A DNA stretch of 64,000 nt from DASUPK01 sp963747425 (GTDB taxonomy: Bacteria; Actinomycetota; Thermoleophilia; Solirubrobacterales; 70-9), in NCBI GenBank assembly GCA_963747425.1, contig CAVVFJ010000012.1, positions 124,001 through 188,000 on the forward strand, given 5' to 3'. The notes under the pieces were generated by a model, which ran no database searches, was not told the origin of the DNA, and saw only the letters and a list, made by a program, of their open reading frames with translations. Numbering within the stretch: the stretch's first letter is position 1; every line of letters starts with the position of its first letter. Below, in pieces: positions 47,702 through 55,438 of the stretch. Both the position numbers and the translations under genes were made by a program.

Positions 47702-50181
47702 CAGGACTGACCCGAGGGCCGGGTCCGAGGGACTGGAGTGGGCGCCGGGGGAACCGTCATCGACTCCGTCACCGGGCCGGTCGGCGCGTCCTCGGGCGGC
47801 GGCGGGCGGTCCTCGAGCTGCTCGATCATGGGGATCCGCCAGACGATGCTCGCCAGCACCAGGCCGGCCGCGGCCGAGAGCAGCGCGAGGAAGAGCTGGC
47901 CGCCGCCCATCCTGGTCAGGTCGAAGAAGTCCCGGACCGGCTGCACCGCGAGGATCAGGGCGTAGAGCGCGCCGAGCGCAGCAACCAGGGCGAGCATGTA
48001 GCTCTGGATCGCGATGTGCTCTCGTCCGGGGCCGCGCTCGAGCAGCAGGATGAAGCAGAGCCCTAGCACGACCAGGGTCGTAGTCGCCGCGGTGCGCCCG
48101 GCCTCCAGCGAGCCGCCGAAGACCGTGTCGACCAGGAAGAAGCTCGCCAGCGACGCGGCGGCGATCGCCAGGCCCGCAGGCACGGCGAAGGCCGCCAGGG
48201 CCCTCAGCAGCCGCCCCCTATATAAGGGGCCGTCGCTGGGGGCCAGGGCGAGCACGAACGAGGGGATCCCGATGGTCAGGAAGGCGGCCACCGTGAGCTG
48301 GCGGGGCAGGAACGGGAACGCCCAGCCCGGCACGGCCACCAGCACGATCAGCGCGGCGGCGTAAACGGTCTTCGTAACGTAGAGGCGGCCCAGGCGGTGG
48401 ATGTTGCGCGCGATGCGCCGGCCCTCGGCGACCGCCCGTGGCAGGCGCGAGAACTGGTCCTTGAGCAGGACGATGTCGGCAATCCCCTTGGTGATCTGGC
48501 TCCCGGAGCCCATCGCGACCGCCATCCGCGCGCGCTTCAGCGCAGGCACGTCGTTCACCCCGTCCCCGATCATCGCCACGAAGCGGCCGCGGTCGGCGAG
48601 CGCCGAGACCAGCGCCTTCTTCTGCTCCGGTCGGATGCGGCAGAAGATCGTGTTCCCCTCCGCGATGCGCCCGAGCTCGGCGCGGTCCTCGGGCAGGTCG
48701 TCCCCGCTGACGACCCCGGCGCCACCGGGGATGCCGACCGCCGAGGCGACCGCGGTGACCGTCTGAGCCGCGTCGCCGGAGATCAGCTTCAGGTCCATCT
48801 CCCGTTCGCGCATGTAGGTGATCGTCTCGCGGGCGTCCGGGCGCAGGGTCTCCTCGAGCACGATCAGCGCGATCGGAGTCACCGCCGGAGGGGGGTCCGA
48901 GTATGGGTTGTCCGGAAGGCCGCCGGAGGCGCGGCCGAAGGCGACCACGCGGCGCCCGGCCTTCGTGTTTTTCTCGAGGCTCCGCTGTAGCGGCACGGGC
49001 AGGGCCAGCGAGCCGCGGCTCATGAGAACGTCCGGCGCGCCGAGCACATAGGTCTCGCCCCTGCCGAAGCTCAGCCCGCTCCACTTCCACTCCGAGGAGA
49101 AGGGCACCTCCGCCCGGACCCGCTCGCCGGACGCCGGGTAGTTCTCGGCGATCGCCTCCAGGGTCCTGTTGCGCTCCCCGGAGCTGGCGGCGAACCGGGC
49201 CAGCGCCTGCTGGGCTCCGCTGGCCTCGGAGGGATCGGTCACGTCGACCGAGACGAGCTCGAGCTCGCCGCTGGTCAGCGTGCCGGTCTTGTCGACGCAG
49301 ATCGTGTCGACCGCCGCGAGCGCCTCGGTCGCGCTCATCTGCTGCACCAGAGTGTCCAGCCGGGCGAGCCGCACCGCCGCGACGGCCAGCGTGACGCTCA
49401 TCAGCAGGACCAGGCCCTCGGGGATCAGGGTGATCAGGCCCGCCGTCGCGGTCTGCGCAGCTTCGTGGATCGGCGTGCTGCGCGCCTGCAGGGCGAAGAT
49501 CAGGACGACCGCGAGCGGGATCATCAGCCAGGTGCTCGCCTTCAGAACGAGGTTCACCTCGTCCTGGAGGGGGGAGGGCGGATGGCGGAAGGTGCGCGCC
49601 TCGCCGGCGACCTGCTCGGCGTAGCTGTCCTCCCGCACCGCGTCGACCTCGTAGTAGCCCGAGCCGGTGATGCAGAAGGCGGCCGAGAGCGCGCGCTGGC
49701 CGACCCGCTTGCGGACGCCATCCGCCTCGCCGGTGAGCACCGACTCGTCGAGCGTCAGGCCGCGGCTCTCCGTCACCTCGCCGTCCGCGACGAGCTGGTC
49801 CCCGGGCTCGACGCGGATCCAGTCGCCGGGGACGACCTCCTCCGCGCGCAGCTCGACCAGCTCGCCGTCCCGGACCACCCGCGCCTTCGGGGCCACGAGA
49901 AGCGCCAGGCTCTCCAGGGTCTCCTTGGCCTTCAGCTCCTGCCGGATCCCGATGTAGCTGTTGATCACCGCGATGAAGCCGAAGAGGGAGTCCGCAAGCA
50001 GCCCAAGTGCCAGGTTCGCCAGGAAGAAGACGCCGATGATCAGGTTGAAGAGGGTGAAGACGTTGCCGGCGACGATGCTCGCCACCGAGCGGCTCGTTCG
50101 ATCCTCGGTCGGGCCCAGCTTGCGCAGCCGCTTCGCGGCTTCTTTCTCGGACAGCCCACCCGGGTGACGCTGGTCGCTCAC
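47701..50181 (-). CDS. cation-translocating P-type ATPase (CtpE-like)
   Basis: The 826-residue protein has all P-type landmarks: actuator-domain TLDESVLTGEADGV (TGE, about 147-160), membrane-helix motif IPEGLVLL near 250 where heavy-metal pumps would have CPC, phosphorylation site DKTGTLTSGE near 292-301, KxxxS-type nucleotide site (EWKWSGLSF), and hinge MIGDGVNDVPALKRA near 535. The PEGL motif and length fit the CtpE/P2-like group, for which calcium uptake has been reported in mycobacteria. Ion specificity here is inference. The tail is Pro-rich. It is the first gene of the operon with pyk. Confidence 0.9.
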   Translation of the reverse strand: MSDQRHPGGLSEKEAAKRLRKLGPTEDRTSRSVASIVAGNVFTLFNLIIGVFFLANLALGLLADSLFGFIAVINSYIGIRQELKAKETLESLALLVAPKARVVRDGELVELRAEEVVPGDWIRVEPGDQLVADGEVTESRGLTLDESVLTGEADGVRKRVGQRALSAAFCITGSGYYEVDAVREDSYAEQVAGEARTFRHPPSPLQDEVNLVLKASTWLMIPLAVVLIFALQARSTPIHEAAQTATAGLITLIPEGLVLLMSVTLAVAAVRLARLDTLVQQMSATEALAAVDTICVDKTGTLTSGELELVSVDVTDPSEASGAQQALARFAASSGERNRTLEAIAENYPASGERVRAEVPFSSEWKWSGLSFGRGETYVLGAPDVLMSRGSLALPVPLQRSLEKNTKAGRRVVAFGRASGGLPDNPYSDPPPAVTPIALIVLEETLRPDARETITYMREREMDLKLISGDAAQTVTAVASAVGIPGGAGVVSGDDLPEDRAELGRIAEGNTIFCRIRPEQKKALVSALADRGRFVAMIGDGVNDVPALKRARMAVAMGSGSQITKGIADIVLLKDQFSRLPRAVAEGRRIARNIHRLGRLYVTKTVYAAALIVLVAVPGWAFPFLPRQLTVAAFLTIGIPSFVLALAPSDGPLYRGRLLRALAAFAVPAGLAIAAASLASFFLVDTVFGGSLEAGRTAATTTLVVLGLCFILLLERGPGREHIAIQSYMLALVAALGALYALILAVQPVRDFFDLTRMGGGQLFLALLSAAAGLVLASIVWRIPMIEQLEDRPPPPEDAPTGPVTESMTVPPAPTPVPRTRPSGQS

Positions 50182-50235
50182 TGCCGCATTGTTAGCGAAG
50201 CGGGCGCCCCCGGACGCGAAGCGGAGGAGGCGCCT

Positions 50236-50751
50236 TTACATGGGGCCCCAGAACCATTGCTCGAATTGCCGGATGGCTCCGCGGCGCAGGCGCCGCCTGC
50301 CGAAGTACGCCAGCTCCTCGCCCGCGATCCACGCGCTGCGTGCGGCCACCCCTGGAAGTCCAGCCTCGAACGCTCCAAGCCCGATCGGCTGACAGCGCCG
50401 GTGGGGCACGATCCGGCGGCGGCTGTCGCGCGGATACGTCTTTGGCAGGCCGGCGGCCCGGCAGCCGGCGTCAGTGACCACGTTGAGGTAGCGGTCCTCG
50501 AGCACACTCGTCCTGACCAGGATCGGGCCGGCCTCCGGACGAATGTCCTCAGGGCCGTACGGCTGGCCCTCCAGCAGCCGGTAGACGTTCGCGCGGGCGA
50601 CCGCGACCGTCAGGCAGAGGTAGACGACCGGAAAGGACTCGGGAGGGTTCCAGCGGCCGCCCCGCTCGGCGGCGTGGCGCCCGTCCATTGGATCGTCCCA
50701 GTCGGGGTCCGCGACCCGCAGGTACGGCCCGCCCCGCCGGATCGTCCGCAT
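50236..50751 (-). CDS. RES-domain toxin of an Xre-RES toxin-antitoxin module
   Basis: The 171-residue protein shows the RES-domain layout: VADPDWDDPMDGRHAAERGG, the RWNP motif (GGRWNPPES, residues 31-39) whose Arg is essential in the family, SFPVVYLCLTVAVARANVYR with Tyr, and later RRRIVPHRRCQPIGLG and AWIAGEELAYFG. Known RES toxins (MbcT, Res) destroy cellular NAD+. It starts one base after the stop of the antitoxin gene, the normal antitoxin-first order. The C-terminus is short (QFEQWFWGPM). Confidence 0.82.
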   Translation of the reverse strand: MRTIRRGGPYLRVADPDWDDPMDGRHAAERGGRWNPPESFPVVYLCLTVAVARANVYRLLEGQPYGPEDIRPEAGPILVRTSVLEDRYLNVVTDAGCRAAGLPKTYPRDSRRRIVPHRRCQPIGLGAFEAGLPGVAARSAWIAGEELAYFGRRRLRRGAIRQFEQWFWGPM

Positions 50752-51081
50752 CTAGGCCCAGTCGAAGGACCGGCGGATCAGCGCCTGCAGCTCGTCCTGG
50801 CGATCCCTCTCGATCATCTCGAGCATCGAGAGGCCGCCGTAGGCGTCGGCGGGCCGGCGCGCGATCCCCGGGATCCGCTCGGGCTTGAGCCGGTGGTCGA
50901 GCAGGTCGCAGATGGCCGCCACCGTCGCGACCTTCGCCATCCGGTTCGAGGGAACGCCGCGCTCCCGCCACTGCCCCACCGCCTGGCGGCTGACGCCGAA
51001 CAGGCGACCGAGCTCGGTCTCCGAGAGCTCGAGCGTCTCGGCGATCGGGTCGAGCAGGGTGGGGGTGAGGACGGGACTCAT
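50752..51081 (-). CDS. Xre/MbcA-type antitoxin of the RES toxin
   Basis: From ATG 51081 the 109-residue protein has an N-terminal helix-turn-helix (LDPIAETLELSETELGRLFG, then VSRQAVGQWRERGVPSNRMA) and a C-terminal helical region RIPGIARRPADAYGGLSMLE that would cap the toxin active site. GTG 51090 is an alternative start, but a TAGGAT box abuts it, favouring a leaderless start at ATG 51081. Repeated CGCAAGC sequences just upstream are candidate autoregulatory sites. Confidence 0.8.
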   Translation of the reverse strand: MSPVLTPTLLDPIAETLELSETELGRLFGVSRQAVGQWRERGVPSNRMAKVATVAAICDLLDHRLKPERIPGIARRPADAYGGLSMLEMIERDRQDELQALIRRSFDWA

Positions 51082-51097
51082 CTTGAGCACATCCTAG

Positions 51098-51115
51098 CGC
51101 AAGCATTTCGCAAGC
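51098..51115. promoter_or_regulatory. candidate operator of the toxin-antitoxin module
   Basis: CGCAAGC occurs at 51098-51104 and again at 51109-51115, 11 bp (one helical turn) apart. The second copy runs into the perfect palindrome GCAAGCTTGC. A TAGGAT -10 box (51096-51091, reverse strand) lies between this region and the antitoxin gene. Confidence 0.5.
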
Positions 51116-51227
51116 TTGCGGCGAGGCGTGGGTCGTCGGCGACGCTTCCCAAAAACTGAGTGGTGGCATTCTGTCCAGTCGCTCGGAGGAGGGTTGACTC
51201 GCCTCGTCCGGGGTCGAAGCAATCAGC

Positions 51228-52424
51228 GTGTCGATCCGGATCGGACGCATCGCATTGGCCTTCCTGGTCTTGGCTCTGATCACCGGGTCGGTCGCCCTGC
51301 CCGCAAGCGCGAACCACGGCGGCGCCGCCGTCGCCAAGAAATCGAAGTGCAAGAAGAAGAAGAAGAAGAAGGCGAAGAGGGCGGCCGCCGCAAAGAAGAA
51401 GAAGAAGAAGTGCAAGCGGGGCGGCGGGGGCGGTGCGGCGACCGGCCTGCCCGGCCAGGCGACCCACCCGACGGCGACGCAGCCCAACCAGCCCACCCAG
51501 CCCAACCAACCCACCGATCCCACGCAGCCTCCGCCTCCCGCCGCTCGCCAGATGAGCAGCATCACTGTCGCGGACAACCCTGTTCTCGTCCCCCATTCGA
51601 CCACGGGGCAGGTGACGATCAGCGGCAAGGCCCCCGCGGGCGGGCAGTCGGTCGCCCTCGACAGCACCGTGCCGGCGAGGGTGGAGGTGCCCGAAACGGT
51701 CGTCGTTCCCGCTGACCAGACGACCGCGAGCTTCTCGATCGACACGACGGCCGGCGGCCCGGTCACCGCGACGCTGACGGGCTCGATCGGCAGCAGCACC
51801 AAGAACACCCAGCTCAGCGTCGTGGACACGCCCAGCGTCTCCTCGGTGTCCCTTGAGCGGCAGTGCTTTACGGGACCCGGCAGCTTTGACTCGAATCGGG
51901 TGACGCTCGACGTTCCGGCACCTTCGGACACCACGGTTGACCTCTCGAGCGACAACACCTCCTCGCTCGATGTGCCGGCCACCGGCACCGTCACGGTCCC
52001 CTCCGGCTCGAAGAGCGCCCTCTTCGGCATAACCACCGGCGCACCGACCTTGCTGGGGCCGGTGACTGTCACCGCGACCCTGTTCCCCTCCTCCGCCACC
52101 GACACGGCCTCGGTCAGCCTGGTCAGTCCCACGCCGGCCGCCTCCGATCTGACCCTGAACCCGGACACCGTCGCGATCGGCGAGATGCCGACAGGGACGG
52201 TGACGCTCGACTGTGAGGCGCTGTCGGGCGGCACGGAGGTCACGCTCGAGTCGGACGACACCAACGTCGCCACCGTCCCACCGAGCATTACGGTGGCGCA
52301 GGATGAGCTGAGCGCCCCGTTCCAGATCACCGTCGTTGGGGGCGGGGACGCCACCATCACCGCCACTGGGCCGAGCGGCGGTCCTCAGCAGGCGACTCTG
52401 ACCGTCACCAACCTGGCGGACTAG
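51228..52424 (+). CDS. exported surface protein: lysine clusters, Pro/Gln linker, Ig-like beta domains
   Basis: The 398-residue product (GTG 51228) has a signal peptide ending PASANHG near residue 30 and a very basic segment with two poly-Lys runs (7 and 6 Lys, each flanked by Cys). A Gly run and a linker of repeated QPNQPT units follow, then about three beta-sandwich repeats rich in Thr, Val and Asp (for example GQVTISGKAPAGGQSVALDS). These resemble bacterial Ig-like (BIG2-type) repeats. It is probably attached to or embedded in the cell wall through charge. No enzyme motif is seen. Confidence 0.78.
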   Translation: MSIRIGRIALAFLVLALITGSVALPASANHGGAAVAKKSKCKKKKKKKAKRAAAAKKKKKKCKRGGGGGAATGLPGQATHPTATQPNQPTQPNQPTDPTQPPPPAARQMSSITVADNPVLVPHSTTGQVTISGKAPAGGQSVALDSTVPARVEVPETVVVPADQTTASFSIDTTAGGPVTATLTGSIGSSTKNTQLSVVDTPSVSSVSLERQCFTGPGSFDSNRVTLDVPAPSDTTVDLSSDNTSSLDVPATGTVTVPSGSKSALFGITTGAPTLLGPVTVTATLFPSSATDTASVSLVSPTPAASDLTLNPDTVAIGEMPTGTVTLDCEALSGGTEVTLESDDTNVATVPPSITVAQDELSAPFQITVVGGGDATITATGPSGGPQQATLTVTNLAD

Positions 52425-52454
52425 CCGGCGTCATTCCCGTAGGGTTCACCTCCT

Positions 52455-53531
52455 ATGGGTTTGAAGCTCGGCCTCAACCTCGGCTACTGGGGGATCGGTC
52501 CCCAGGGCGACGAGGCGACGGACATCGTGCTGGCCGCGGAGCGGGCCGGCTTCGACTCCGTCTGGGCGGCCGAGTCATACGGCTCGGACGCCGTCAGCGT
52601 GCTCGCCTACCTGGCCGCGAAGACCGAGACCATCCAGCTGGGCGCCGCGATCCTCCAGGTCCCCGCCCGCCAGCCGGCGGCCGCGGCCATGGCCGGCGTC
52701 ACGATCGACGCTCTCTCCGGCGGCCGCTTCATCTTCGGCTTCGGGCCCTCCGGCCCGCAGGTCTCCGAGGGCTGGTACGGCGTGCCCTACGAGAAGCCCT
52801 GGGGCCGCACCCGCGAGTACGTCGAGATCGTCAAGCAGATCGTCGCCCGCGAGGGTCGCCTGGAGTACGAGGGCAAGCACTTCACGCTTCCGCTGACCGA
52901 GGGCGAAGGAGTCACCGGCCAGGGCAAGGCGCTCAAGCTCAACGTCCATCCGCTGCGCAGCGAGATCCCGATCTACCTCGGCGCGATCGGCCGCAAGTCG
53001 GTCGAGCTGGCCGCCGAGGTCGCCGACGGCTGGATCCCGATCTTCTTCTCCGTCGACAAGTGGGAGGACGCCTGGGGCGAGCACATCGAGGCCGGCCTCC
53101 AGAAGAGCGGCCGGACACGCGAGGACTTCGCGGTGTCGCCCTCCGTGCAGGTCGCCATCGACGGCGACCTCGATGCCGCCCGCGGCCTGGTCAAGGCGGG
53201 GCTGCTCCTCTACCTCGGCGGCATGGGCTCGAAGAAGACGAACTTCTACGCCGACCTGACCCGCCGCTTCGGCTTCGCCGAGGTCGCGGACGAGGTCCAG
53301 TCGCTCTACCTCGACGGCAAGCGCGAGGAGGCGTACGCGGCGATCCCCGACGAGCTGGTCGACGCCACCGCGATGATCGGCACCGAGGACGAGGTCGCGG
53401 AGCGGGTCAAGCGCTTCGCGGACGCCGGAGTCGACCGGATGATCGTCTCGCCGATGCACGGGAACCACGACGAGAACGTGCGCTGCCTCGAGAAGCTCGC
53501 CGACCTGGTCAGTGCCGGCTCGCCCGCCTGA
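52455..53531 (+). CDS. LLM-class (luciferase-like) F420-dependent oxidoreductase
   Basis: The 358-residue protein follows the bacterial luciferase-like TIM barrel: KLGLNLGYWGIGPQGDEATD at the start, AERAGFDSVWAAESYGSDAV near 29-48, LGAAILQVPARQPAAAAMAG, GGRFIFGFGPSGPQVSEGWYG near 96-116 and the VADGWIPIFFSV segment near 190. This subgroup in actinobacteria uses F420 rather than FMN (for example the TIGR03559-type group), but the cofactor is inferred. Substrate unknown. The SnoaL-like gene at 53539 follows 7 nt later. Confidence 0.9.
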   Translation: MGLKLGLNLGYWGIGPQGDEATDIVLAAERAGFDSVWAAESYGSDAVSVLAYLAAKTETIQLGAAILQVPARQPAAAAMAGVTIDALSGGRFIFGFGPSGPQVSEGWYGVPYEKPWGRTREYVEIVKQIVAREGRLEYEGKHFTLPLTEGEGVTGQGKALKLNVHPLRSEIPIYLGAIGRKSVELAAEVADGWIPIFFSVDKWEDAWGEHIEAGLQKSGRTREDFAVSPSVQVAIDGDLDAARGLVKAGLLLYLGGMGSKKTNFYADLTRRFGFAEVADEVQSLYLDGKREEAYAAIPDELVDATAMIGTEDEVAERVKRFADAGVDRMIVSPMHGNHDENVRCLEKLADLVSAGSPA

Positions 53532-53538
53532 TCACCGC

Positions 53539-53970
53539 GTGTCCGAGGAGGACTTCGCCGTCATCCGGGAGCAGTACGAGGCAACGAACCGGCGCGACTT
53601 CGGGCGAGTGATGGACCTGTACACCGACGACGTGGTCCTACGCGTTCCGCGCGTGGAGGGCGTCCAGAATCCTGGCACCTACCGGGGTAAGGAGGCGGTC
53701 GGCGAGTGGTTCGGCGACTGGTTCCGAGCCTTCGCGCACGACTACCGCTTCGAGATCAAGGAAATCCGCGAGCTTGACGGCGGCCTGATCTTCATGCACG
53801 CCACGCACGCCGGCCAAGGGCGCCTCAGCGGGGTGCCCGTCAGCGATGAGAACGCATACCTGTACCGAGTGCGGGACGGGCGAATCGGCGAGCTGGGGTT
53901 CTTCGCCACCCCTGAAGACGCGATGGAGGCAGCCTCGCTACCGGAGTGGTCCGGAGGCCAAACCGACTAG
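53539..53970 (+). CDS. SnoaL-like / NTF2-fold protein
   Basis: From GTG 53539 the 143-residue product begins MSEEDFAVIREQYEATNRRD and continues MDLYTDDVVLRVPR, TYRGKEAVGEWFGDWFRAF, LIFMHATHAGQGRLSG and LYRVRDGRIGELGFFAT, a standard SnoaL-like domain. It is downstream of the LLM oxidoreductase and likely co-transcribed. Function unknown. Confidence 0.85.
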   Translation: MSEEDFAVIREQYEATNRRDFGRVMDLYTDDVVLRVPRVEGVQNPGTYRGKEAVGEWFGDWFRAFAHDYRFEIKEIRELDGGLIFMHATHAGQGRLSGVPVSDENAYLYRVRDGRIGELGFFATPEDAMEAASLPEWSGGQTD

Positions 53971-53988
53971 ATTGCCCGCCTCGTCCGG

Positions 53989-55106
53989 ATGAAGATCGGA
54001 ATCCCAAAGGAGAATGCTGAGGGAGAGCGCCGCGTGGCGCTGGTCCCCGACGTGGTCAAGGCGCTCACCGCCAAGGAGATCGAGGTGGTGGTCGAGGCCG
54101 GCGCGGGCGAGGGCGCATCCCATCCCGACTCCGAGTACTCGGACGCCGGCGCGAAGGTCGGCGACGACCCATGGAGCGCCGACGTCGTCCTCAAGGTCAC
54201 TCCGCCGACCGATGAGGAAGTCGGCCGCCTGAAGCAGGGCCAGATCCTGATCGGCTTCCTCGAGCCGCTGACCAACCCGGCGCTGGCCAAGGCGCTGGCC
54301 GGCGCGGGGGTCACCAGCTTCGCGATGGAGGCGATCCCGCGGATCACGCGCGCCCAGTCGATGGACGCCCTCTCCTCCCAGGCCAACCTCGGCGGATACA
54401 TGTCGGTGCTGATCGCGGCCCGGGAGTCCGGCAAGCTCTTCCCGATGATGACCACGGCGGCCGGGACGATCCCGCCCGCCAAGGTCCTCATCCTGGGAGC
54501 CGGGGTGGCGGGCCTGCAGGCCATCGCCACGGCGAAGCGCCTCGGGGGCGTCGTCACCGGCTTCGACGTGCGCTCCGTCGTCAAGGAGCAGGTCCAGTCC
54601 CTCGGCGGCCGCTTCCTCGAGGTCGAGGCAGTCAAGGACGCGGAGGGCGAGGGCGGCTACGCGCGCCCGCTGACCGACGAGGAGAACGAGAAGCTTCGGC
54701 AGGAGCTCGGCGAGGCCGCCAAGCGCCAGGACGTGATCATCACCACGGCCCAGATCCCCGGGCGGCCCGCGCCGCGCCTGATCACCGCCGAGGCCGTCAA
54801 GAGCATGGCGCCGGGGTCGGTGATCATCGATCTCGCGGCCGAGACCGGCGGCAACGTCGAGGGCTCGAAGCCGGGCGAGACGGTTGAGGTCAGGACGGGG
54901 TCAAGATCATCGGCCCGGCCAACCTGCCGAGCCAGATGGCCGGCAACGCCTCGGCGCTCTACGCGAAGAACCTGCAGAACCTGGTCGAGCTGCTGATCGA
55001 CGACGAGGGCAATCTGAAGGTCGACACCGAGGACGAGGTCATCGCCGGCTCGCTGCTCACCAAGGACGGCGAGATCGTCAACGAGAGAGCCAAGGAGGCC
55101 CAATGA
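53989..55106 (+). pseudogene. pntAA: NAD(P) transhydrogenase alpha subunit part 1 (PntAA), one-base frameshift
   Basis: The first 300 codons are a normal PntAA: MKIGIPKENAEGERRVALVP, the AQSMDALSSQANLGGYMSVL motif near 125-144 and the NAD-binding GAGVAGLQAIATAKRLGG near 169-186. At about 54892 the frame breaks. The remainder of the protein (DGVKIIGPANLPSQMAGNAS, then LYAKNLQNLVELL and a proper C-terminus) continues in another frame to TGA 55104-55106, which overlaps the next ATG. Adding one base restores 372 codons. The operon is otherwise intact, so this may be a sequencing error or a recent mutation. Confidence 0.85.
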
Positions 55107-55438
55107 GCTTGATCACCGAGATCACGATCTTCGTCCTGGCGGCCTTCGTCGGCTTCGAGGTGATCTCGAAGGTGCCGACGACCCTGCACACGCCGCTGAT
55201 GTCGCAGACCAACGCGATCCACGGCATCGTCATGCTCGGCGGGCTGATCGTGATCGGATCGGCCGATGACTCCCTGGAGAAGGTGATCGGCGTGATTGCG
55301 ATCGCCTTCGGCACGATCAACATCGTCGGCGGCTTCATGGTCACCGACCGGATGCTCGGCATGTTCAGGGGCCGAGACCGCAAGCCCAAGAAGGAGCCCG
55401 AGGCGGAGACCGTGTCGCCCGGGGAGGCCGGTCAGTGA
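55103..55438 (+). CDS. pntAB: NAD(P) transhydrogenase alpha subunit part 2 (membrane part)
   Basis: The 111-residue protein has three membrane segments (LITEITIFVLAAFVGFEVI, AIHGIVMLGGLIVIG, and VIGVIAIAFGTINIVGGFMV) with the conserved TPLMSQTNAIHGI stretch near 30-42 of the PntA proton-channel domain. ATG 55103 overlaps the (frameshifted) pntAA stop, and its own stop overlaps pntB (GTGA). In split systems AA, AB and B together couple hydride transfer from NADH to NADP+ with proton movement. Confidence 0.93.
   Translation: MSLITEITIFVLAAFVGFEVISKVPTTLHTPLMSQTNAIHGIVMLGGLIVIGSADDSLEKVIGVIAIAFGTINIVGGFMVTDRMLGMFRGRDRKPKKEPEAETVSPGEAGQ

Noticed and set aside
48216..48235. AT-rich palindrome CCCCTATATAAGGGG inside the P-type ATPase gene
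   Set aside because: It stands out by composition and I considered it a third in-frame element or an internal promoter. The encoded residues (GPLYRGRL) fit the normal protein there, no second copy was found, and the symmetry is short, so chance is the simpler reading.
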